45,348 bases of DNA from Bdellovibrionales bacterium (GTDB lineage: Bacteria > Bdellovibrionota > UBA2428): contig JAFEAR010000017.1 of assembly GCA_018266335.1 (NCBI GenBank), forward strand, positions 1 through 45,348. Direction: 5' to 3'. Below, piece by piece: positions 39,525-45,348 of this stretch; the first letter of the stretch is position 1, and each line of letters opens with the position of its first letter. The notes beneath the pieces are model-generated. The model did not search any database. It was not told the origin of the DNA and saw nothing but the letters and a program-made list of their open reading frames with translations. The translations under genes were made by a program, and so were the position numbers.

Positions 39525-40790
39525 CTAAGCGCGCAATGTTTCTTGCGCTCGGTGGGAGAGTCCCTCGACCACCGAGTGAAAGCGCCGGTGCTCCCGAACT
39601 TTCTCCGGACCAAAGCGGGTTTCCAGGGCTCGTTGCAGCACGCCCACTTTAGCGGTACCACCCGTGGAGCAAATAAGATCAACGTCCCCATGTTTAATGC
39701 CGGCGTCCTGAATGGTTTGATCCAGCGAGCGCAGAATGCGGTGCACGGCATCTTCGGTGTAGTCTTCAAATTCGGCCCGCGAAATAGTTTCGTGAATATC
39801 GATTTCGAGCTTAGTAAAGGCGAATTTTTCCATTTCACGTTCCGATAACATCCGTTTGGTGCGCTCAATTTCTTCGAAGAGTTCGAAACCGAGCTGCTCA
39901 TTAATCAGCAAGAACAGACAATCCATCTGGCGCTTATCCGATTCACTGAGCGACCCACTGCGCACATTCTTTAGGAACTCCAGAGTGTCCTTGGCGCGCA
40001 AAAGCGAGATATCCGCCGGCGAACAAATTTTCTCCATCAAATGAATGGGCATCGTGAGGACGTTAGAACCAAAGGGCACCTTATACTTAACCCCCGCGCC
40101 AAAGTGCCGCGCAATACGACGACGCATGACGGCCCCATCGAGGGCATCACCGGCCACCGCCACTCCGCCCACCGCTAAAACATCGGAAGGCCGAAAGTTC
40201 TCTTTGCCCATGCGGATGACCGTGAAATCGCTCGTGCCACCCCCAAAATCGGCCACCAAAACGGTGCGCTCGACTTCGAGCTGTTGTTTGAATTCATAGG
40301 CGGCTGCCACAGGCTCCGGACAAAACTCAATATTTTTGAAGCCCGCAATGCGGGCCGCACGATCGAGTCGGTATTCCGCAAAGCGATCTTCATCGTCGAG
40401 GGACGAGAACTTAGCGGGCCTTCCGAGCACTACGGAGTCGACATCGCGCTGGAAATGCTCGTTGGCCCGCCGGCGCATTTCGCCCAAAAAAACGGCGATG
40501 ATGTCCTCAAGATTCATGGGGCGCTCGTCGATGTACGTGCCTACAAAGCTACGCACGGGAAGAAATTTTTTGATGGAGCGAATCAAACGCCCCTCCATCC
40601 CGTGCTTTACAAACTCCTGCACCGCTTCGGCACCGTAGAAACAACTACGACCGTCCGGAAAGAACATCACGCTGCGAAAAATAGAAGCATCCCGTGCATG
40701 GGGATCGAGGGGAATGGGGGAGTGAAGCCGGGAGGACTCCGCTGCACCGAGCAGAGAATTCGAAGTGCCAAAATCGATCGCGTAAATCAC
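39525..40790 (-). CDS. Hsp70-family protein, YegD-like
   Basis: 421 residues. An actin/Hsp70 ATPase fold: phosphate 1 MIYAIDFGTSNSLLGAAESS, the YegD-type VVLGRPAKFSSLDDED, connect 1 CPEPVAAAYEFK, phosphate 2 VLVADFGGGTSDFTVIRMG and adenosine motif CSTGGTAKVGVLQRAL. The substrate-binding domain of true DnaK is absent, as in YegD (about 450 residues). The role is unclear chaperone-like or regulatory. The start is GTG 40790 with GGGGGA upstream. The 3' end converges on the cNMP gene with three bases between them. The upstream baeRF-like gene on the same strand ends 36 bases before it. Confidence 0.88.
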   Translation of the reverse strand: MIYAIDFGTSNSLLGAAESSRLHSPIPLDPHARDASIFRSVMFFPDGRSCFYGAEAVQEFVKHGMEGRLIRSIKKFLPVRSFVGTYIDERPMNLEDIIAVFLGEMRRRANEHFQRDVDSVVLGRPAKFSSLDDEDRFAEYRLDRAARIAGFKNIEFCPEPVAAAYEFKQQLEVERTVLVADFGGGTSDFTVIRMGKENFRPSDVLAVGGVAVAGDALDGAVMRRRIARHFGAGVKYKVPFGSNVLTMPIHLMEKICSPADISLLRAKDTLEFLKNVRSGSLSESDKRQMDCLFLLINEQLGFELFEEIERTKRMLSEREMEKFAFTKLEIDIHETISRAEFEDYTEDAVHRILRSLDQTIQDAGIKHGDVDLICSTGGTAKVGVLQRALETRFGPEKVREHRRFHSVVEGLSHRAQETLRA

Positions 40791-40826
40791 CCGTCACATC
40801 CCCCGTACGGAGGATTTTAGACGACG

Positions 40827-41888
40827 TCATGCCCGGAAGATAGCGGCCACCGCTGCAGATTTGGGCATCCGAGGTAAAGAAGTCAAACGGACGTTTCCAT
40901 TGTGCCGCAAAACTACCTGAGCAATTTCGTCGAGAATTTCGGTTTCGTGCCGATGCCGCGCGCGATTATCGGAGTTAAGCAGCCCCTGCTCATAGTCGAC
41001 ATCGCCCCAAATTTCGGCCTCGCGAGCAAGGAGCAGTTGATCTACTCGCCCCTCTTTAGCCGCCGACGCAATTTTTGCCACGTCAGTGGAAGTCAAACCC
41101 AGGGGACGCATACGCTCGTAGAGGCCAATAAATTGGTCGATCTCAGTTTCAAAAATATTCCTCGCAATTGGCCAGGCCGCCGCGTGGAGCGTACGGGCCG
41201 ACTCTTTGCTAATGTCATCGTCACGCTTCAACCCACCTAACAGGGGATGACGATTAATGGCCCGGTACAACGAAACCAACTTACGCGGCCCCACCACCAC
41301 CACCGGAACGGGCTGATCATTTAGTCGCAGCCACAACACCTGCTCGGTAGCCCGAATGAACGGCATCCAAATGCGTTTGCGCTCACCGATATCGATCACG
41401 GGCGCGCCTCCCGCATCGTCTAAAGTTTCTCCGCTACGGATCTCCTTAACGAATACGGGTTGGTCGGCGTTGGCAAAGTAAAGCTTCGCCATCCCTTCCG
41501 CTAAGCGCAGTATGTAGAACTGTCGCGATTGCGGAAGAATTTCGAGCAGAGGTTTTAGATAGAAGTGATTCGTCACCGAAACCAGCTCCGGGCTGGCCTG
41601 CTGAGTGCGATAAATTCCCTCGAAACTTTTTGATTTGAAAATAGCCAGTCCATCGAAGGTGAGAATATCCGTAAACCGTTGCACGGATGCCTTGATAGGG
41701 TCAATGTATTCGTGCACGTCTAGTTGCGGATTAAATTTATGGAGCAAATCGGAAGCATGTTCAATGAGCCGTCGGCACGTCAATTCCGCCTGACGCGGAT
41801 TCTTCTGCGCCGGTACATAAATCGAGAGAGACGGCTCGGCCGCGCCTCCCACTAAAGTCCGCAACTTATTAACTCCGATCGTCTCCAT
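40827..41888 (-). CDS. baeRF family protein (bacterial archaeo-eukaryotic release factor-like)
   Basis: About 353 residues. Features of baeRF family 3: an N-terminal SLSIYVPAQKNPRQAELTC then LIEHASDLL, a middle SRQFYILRLAEGMAKLYFAN with later VLWLRLNDQPVPVVVVGPRK, and an eRF1-like C-terminus (LLGGLKRDDDISKESARTLH, DQLLLAREAEIWGDVD, ILDEIAQVVLRHNGNVRLTS). These proteins are predicted to act at stalled or hibernating ribosomes. No GGQ motif is seen. The start at 41888 has a G7-containing Shine-Dalgarno sequence. It lies 44 bases downstream of a hibernation-factor-like gene, which supports a ribosome role. Confidence 0.75.
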   Translation of the reverse strand: METIGVNKLRTLVGGAAEPSLSIYVPAQKNPRQAELTCRRLIEHASDLLHKFNPQLDVHEYIDPIKASVQRFTDILTFDGLAIFKSKSFEGIYRTQQASPELVSVTNHFYLKPLLEILPQSRQFYILRLAEGMAKLYFANADQPVFVKEIRSGETLDDAGGAPVIDIGERKRIWMPFIRATEQVLWLRLNDQPVPVVVVGPRKLVSLYRAINRHPLLGGLKRDDDISKESARTLHAAAWPIARNIFETEIDQFIGLYERMRPLGLTSTDVAKIASAAKEGRVDQLLLAREAEIWGDVDYEQGLLNSDNRARHRHETEILDEIAQVVLRHNGNVRLTSLPRMPKSAAVAAIFRA

Positions 41889-41932
41889 AATCCCCCCCTT
41901 CGACGAACTGCCCACTCAGGAAGAAGTGGTGG

Positions 41933-42217
41933 TCAATCCAGCTTCGGTTTGAGTGACAAGAGGTAGTTTTTAGCTTTCAGGGTGATGTCCTTCACAACCG
42001 CTTGCGGCTTAAGTCCATCTGCCCGAATCACTAGGGTGCCCCACGAAGTCGTCATTTGTGCAAAACCGTGGAAAACTTTGGAATGTCCAATCTGCCTCAA
42101 CAGCAACATACATTCGGAACCAAGTGGCGCACGATCTAAGAGTTCCTCGATGTTCTGTGATACAGTTTTTCTAGTTTCGGTGTCGGGCGTAAAACCCATA
42201 TAGCTGGCAGCAATCAT
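41933..42217 (-). CDS. HPF/RaiA-like ribosome-associated protein
   Basis: A 94-residue protein. The order VSQNIEELLDRAPLGSECML, then FHGFAQMTTSWGTLVIRADG, then AVVKDITLKAKNYLLSLKPK resembles the beta-alpha-beta-beta-beta-alpha fold of ribosome hibernation/modulation factors, including the AP..S and final K-rich helix. AGGAGGG gives a strong Shine-Dalgarno sequence. It precedes the baeRF-like gene in an operon, and divergently faces a response-regulator operon across about 96 bases. The assignment is by pattern, not by a firm signature. Confidence 0.55.
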   Translation of the reverse strand: MIAASYMGFTPDTETRKTVSQNIEELLDRAPLGSECMLLLRQIGHSKVFHGFAQMTTSWGTLVIRADGLKPQAVVKDITLKAKNYLLSLKPKLD

Positions 42218-42313
42218 AAACCCTCCTCTGCACCCATCTTGAGCGCGTGAAGATCATTCTCCATCGAACTCATTGACTTGCATTAAAGAGAGTGTGAAGT
42301 TTTCCCAACAGCC

Positions 42314-43012
42314 ATGAAAACAATTCTATGTATCGAAGATCACGAAGATTATCAGTTCCTGATTCCCCGCGTTCTCAAGGAGTTTAAAGTCCTTATCGCG
42401 GGCGATCTCGCATCGGGACGGCAACTGCTGTCGAAGGAGAAAATCGATCTTATTATTCTCGATGTTTCATTGCCGGACGGAGATGGTTTGAAGTTTTTCT
42501 CCATGCTCAAGGCGGACGATGAAACCAAAAATATTCCGACCATTATTCTCTCGTCCGCGAGTGATGTGCCAAACAAAGTTCTCGCCTACAATTTAGGCGT
42601 TATGGATTACATCACTAAGCCGGTCGATCCGACAGAACTGAAAGCGCGGGTACTGGCACACTTGCGGCGAAGCGAAGAAGCATCGCCCACCACGAATCAA
42701 CTACGCCACGAAGATCTCGTCATTAATCTCGACGAGCAACGTATCTACATCGACATCGACGGCACACTGAACCATGTAGAAGTCACGCCTAAGGAGTACC
42801 GCTTACTGAAGCTGCTCTGTCAGAGTTACGATATGGTTCTCTCGCGCGACACTCTGCTGGACAAAGTTTGGGGCTCGGGCGTGAACGTAGTGGATCGCAC
42901 CATCGATGCGCACATTAGCAATCTACGTAAAAAAATTAGTCACTGTCACCTCTCCATCGAATCGGTGCCCAACGAAGGCTACCGCATTTGCAAACGGCCG
43001 GCGGTCGCATGA
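42314..43012 (+). CDS. OmpR/PhoB-family response regulator
   Basis: 232 residues. The receiver domain (1-118) has acidic pocket EDHED near residue 8, phosphorylation site Asp50 (LIILDVSLPDGDG), the Ser in IILSSAS and Lys in DYITKPVDP. A winged-helix Trans_reg_C domain follows (EVTPKEYRLLKLLCQSYDMV, VDRTIDAHISNLRKKI, NEGYRI). It activates or represses target promoters when phosphorylated by the kinase encoded two genes downstream. The stop overlaps the next gene's start (ATGA). Confidence 0.93.
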   Translation: MKTILCIEDHEDYQFLIPRVLKEFKVLIAGDLASGRQLLSKEKIDLIILDVSLPDGDGLKFFSMLKADDETKNIPTIILSSASDVPNKVLAYNLGVMDYITKPVDPTELKARVLAHLRRSEEASPTTNQLRHEDLVINLDEQRIYIDIDGTLNHVEVTPKEYRLLKLLCQSYDMVLSRDTLLDKVWGSGVNVVDRTIDAHISNLRKKISHCHLSIESVPNEGYRICKRPAVA

Positions 43013-44034
43013 CCAAAACTGCATCCCGCCTTCTCTGCGCTATGAGCGTATTGAGCGTGGGTGCATGCACTCGTTTTTCCTTTGTTCAGTCAACGGCCAC
43101 CCTACGCATTGCTTACGTGGATACTCCTTCGGCCTACCTGTTGTTCGCCGCCGCCGACTCCGACTGCCCTCGGCAGGAGGGCCTTAACCTGCAATTGAAT
43201 CGACGCTCCGTCGTGAATCGCGACACATTGAGCGAAATGGCCGCCGATCGCGCCGATTTGGCCGTAACCTTTGTAACTCCGCTCGTGCTCGCCACTTCGG
43301 GAGCCAATGAGAATGGCGACACGGCCGACATTGGCGTGCTGGCGGAAATTTATAATTCCTCCCGCAACATGGCCATCATCGCTCCCCGCAGCCTCGGCAT
43401 TCGCAAAATGGCTGACCTCAACGGTCGCAGCGTGGGATTTACGCAAAGCTCGGCCGGAGAGTGGTACCTCGACTTGGTCGGCATCACGGAAGGTATTGCC
43501 AAAATTCACCGCATGCCGGTTACCGATGGCGCCATCAACCTTCAGCGATTCAAAGCGCATAAACTCGACGCGTTGGTGATTGGCCAACCGATTATGGACG
43601 AGCTCTTCGACGAATTTGATGAGCGCAAATTTTCGGTGCTCACTACCCCCGTCTACGCCGAAACCGGTATGTTGGCGGTAAAGAAATCGCGCCTCAAAAA
43701 ACTTCAGCCGGCCATAGAAAAACTTCTCAAGTGCCTGGTGAAAGCGGAGAAGAAATTTCCACCGAGCAATCCGCAGGCCGTTGAACTCTTAAAGCGATAC
43801 GTATCGCCGCATAGTGATCGAAATCTGGTCAAGTTTCTTGCCCGCTCTTCCATGAGTGTTCGATTGAGCAACACTCTTGCGGCGCTCTACGACGAACAAA
43901 CGCGTTGGGTGCACAGCCGCCCCAAACTACGCAATACTCCCTTTAAACTTTTTAATCATTTCGTTCTACGCGAGCCGCTCGAGCACGTCTCTCCGCTGGC
44001 CGTTACTCTGGATACGTCGGTTAAAGAGCCATGA
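43009..44034 (+). CDS. ABC-type substrate-binding lipoprotein (SsuA/NMT1-like)
   Basis: About 341 residues. The lipoprotein signal ASRLLCAMSVLSVGAC has lipobox VGAC. The domain shows the SsuA/NMT1 periplasmic-binding fold (LRIAYVDTPSAYLLFAAADS, MAADRADLAVTFVTPLVLAT, NMAIIAPRSLGIRKMADLNG, RSVGFTQSSAGEWYLDLVGI, KLDALVIGQPIMDELFD). No ABC permease or ATPase is encoded nearby. Sitting between the response regulator and the histidine kinase with ATGA overlaps both sides, it most likely acts as the ligand-sensing partner of the kinase instead of as part of a transporter. Confidence 0.85.
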   Translation: MTKTASRLLCAMSVLSVGACTRFSFVQSTATLRIAYVDTPSAYLLFAAADSDCPRQEGLNLQLNRRSVVNRDTLSEMAADRADLAVTFVTPLVLATSGANENGDTADIGVLAEIYNSSRNMAIIAPRSLGIRKMADLNGRSVGFTQSSAGEWYLDLVGITEGIAKIHRMPVTDGAINLQRFKAHKLDALVIGQPIMDELFDEFDERKFSVLTTPVYAETGMLAVKKSRLKKLQPAIEKLLKCLVKAEKKFPPSNPQAVELLKRYVSPHSDRNLVKFLARSSMSVRLSNTLAALYDEQTRWVHSRPKLRNTPFKLFNHFVLREPLEHVSPLAVTLDTSVKEP

Positions 44035-45348
44035 AACTATCCACCAAAATTCTTATTCCGCCCTTCGCAATTGTGGTGCTGTTCTCGCTGCCCCTTTTGT
44101 ATATGGCCCTGATCGTGATTCCTAAAACCCGGCAATTGAAGGCCGAAATTTCTACCCAACGAATGATCTTCCGCGAAATTATGGAGTTGCGGGACCTTCG
44201 CACCAGCGCGGTTCGCGATCTGGCATTGCTGGAACTACAAAATCAACCGTACCTACTTACGCGTGTACGCGAAGCGCGTCGGGGAATTACGGTGGTCTCC
44301 CAAGAACTCGTCCGCGGCACTCCCCGCGACACTACGCTCTCGAGCTACATTCAAGATTATGTCGAATCCGAACGTCAACTCAGCGAAGTGCACGACAGCC
44401 TAGCCGCCTCGTTCGCCGGCAAGGCAGGGCGTCGCAGCTGGGCGCTCTATAATTCGAGTCGGCTTCTGAACGCCTTCACCGAGGCACGCGGACGCGACCT
44501 ACTTAATTATCTGGGTAAATCGATCGATCGCTTGTCCGCCAATCTCAACGACCTCTACGTGAAAATTACCTGGGGCATGTCCGCCCTGCTCGTTTGCGCC
44601 CTGCTCGTTATCGCGGGCAAAGCCTACCTCCTGAACACGTTTCTGCTCGAGCCGCTCTACAACGTGCTTTTCGGATTGAAACGCATCAGCTCCGGGCGCT
44701 TCGTGAAAGATATTCAACCTACCGGCCAGCACGATGAAATGTCTGAACTCGTAGAGTCGTTCAATCTCATGCAGCGGGCGCTGCGTGAATCACGCGAACA
44801 GGCCGAGATGTTCAATGCCATTGCGGCTCACGATCTTAAGGAGCCGCTAACGACCATTATTTCCTACGCCGACGCCCTAGCCTTTGGCGGCATCATTTCT
44901 CCGGACGAAGTGAAGGATGTCATTCCGCGCGTACGCGAAAACGCGGAGGTAGGCCTCACCATGGTGAATGATCTGCTCGATCTCGCCCGCAGCGCTCCCT
45001 CAGCCACGGAATTTAAAAAAGTTGATTTGAACGAACTCATGGAGGAAGTCATCGACGTTCTCTCGCGTTCAATCCACGAGACGGGTGCACGCTTACGCGT
45101 GGGTGAACTCGGCGAAATTAAGGGCGACCCACGCCAGCTCGCCACCCTGATGCGGAATCTTATTGGCAATGCTCTGAAGTATCGCCGCGCCAACGTTGTG
45201 CCTTCGATCGAAATTTTTATGGACCTCGATCCGGAACATCCGGGCTTCGTGCGCCTTCACGTGCAGGACAACGGCAGTGGTTTTGAAGTGAATACCTTTG
45301 ATGACCTCCTGCGTCCTTTCCACCGGGCGCCGGGCACCCGAGTGAAGG
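44031..45348 (+). CDS. Membrane sensor histidine kinase (3' end outside the window)
   Basis: At least 439 residues; no stop before the window edge. N-terminal TM (ILIPPFAIVVLFSLPLLYM), a periplasmic helical domain of about 145 residues, a second TM (GMSALLVCALLVIAGKAYLL), a HAMP domain (FLLEPLYNVLFGLKRISSGR, HDEMSELVESFNLM), the HisKA box with phospho-acceptor His267 (AAHDLKEPLTT), the N box RNLIGNALKYRRAN and G1 DNGSGFE of the ATPase domain. It autophosphorylates and passes phosphate to the regulator at 42314. ATG 44031 overlaps the lipoprotein stop. Confidence 0.92.
   Translation, partial: MKLSTKILIPPFAIVVLFSLPLLYMALIVIPKTRQLKAEISTQRMIFREIMELRDLRTSAVRDLALLELQNQPYLLTRVREARRGITVVSQELVRGTPRDTTLSSYIQDYVESERQLSEVHDSLAASFAGKAGRRSWALYNSSRLLNAFTEARGRDLLNYLGKSIDRLSANLNDLYVKITWGMSALLVCALLVIAGKAYLLNTFLLEPLYNVLFGLKRISSGRFVKDIQPTGQHDEMSELVESFNLMQRALRESREQAEMFNAIAAHDLKEPLTTIISYADALAFGGIISPDEVKDVIPRVRENAEVGLTMVNDLLDLARSAPSATEFKKVDLNELMEEVIDVLSRSIHETGARLRVGELGEIKGDPRQLATLMRNLIGNALKYRRANVVPSIEIFMDLDPEHPGFVRLHVQDNGSGFEVNTFDDLLRPFHRAPGTRVK

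Overview
The window looks like a genomic island next to ordinary chromosome of a Bdellovibrionota/Oligoflexia-type Gram-negative bacterium. This placement is inference. It rests on two TIGR02147-type regulators, many exported proteins carrying a GxGGD motif after the signal peptide, lipoproteins, an outer-membrane-type barrel protein and a VLCAD-like acyl-CoA dehydrogenase. From about 22.3 kb rightward the sequence looks visibly more GC-rich than the left half; I did not compute this. No rRNA, tRNA or CRISPR array was recognised.

Region 1 (1-5.4 kb) is cargo. A leftward cassette encodes a ribbon-helix-helix-like protein, a spore-photoproduct-lyase-like radical SAM enzyme, an ASCH-domain protein and a 3'-truncated beta-class DNA methyltransferase. 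Beside it lie an MFS transporter translationally coupled to a TIGR02147-like regulator, and a divergent small Gly-rich exported peptide.

Region 2 (5.6-18.1 kb) is an integrative/conjugative element module on the + strand. Three small ORFs (two Cys-rich) precede a compact type IV secretion operon whose genes mostly overlap by a few bases. In order it encodes a VirB2-like pilin, VirB3, VirB4/TraC, a VirB5/TrbJ-like protein, a VirB6-like protein with a VirB9/TraK-like C-terminus, VirB10, VirD4/TraD, a glycine-zipper lipoprotein, a small relaxosome-like protein and a Replic_Relax-like protein. An elaborate T-shaped palindrome (15090-15231), a good oriT or origin candidate, follows. Then come a collagen-like lipoprotein, an excisionase-like HTH protein and a tyrosine integrase, ending in a cluster of hairpins and a terminator.

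Region 3 (18.2-22.3 kb) has two divergent operons of exported proteins. One includes a five-repeat protein with an internal duplication and an exported protein whose ribosome-binding site is a ten-G tract. The other is a TIGR02147 regulator coupled to an exported protein.

Region 4 (22.3-45.3 kb) looks like chromosomal background. It holds PspC and small exported proteins, a decayed SRAP gene, an acyl-CoA dehydrogenase, RecQ, a GNAT acetyltransferase and RecX. It also holds three tandem genes that fuse a type IV prepilin N-terminus to a phage tail-collar domain, a periplasmic MsrB-MsrA fusion and CoaBC. The rest is a K+ channel with a separate cyclic-nucleotide-binding partner, a YegD-like Hsp70, a baeRF3-like protein with an HPF-like partner, and a response regulator / substrate-binding lipoprotein / histidine kinase operon that runs off the right edge.

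The observations most worth following are the prepilin/tail-collar triplet, the T-shaped palindrome in the conjugation module, the VirB6-VirB9 fusion, and the radical SAM/ASCH/methyltransferase cassette.
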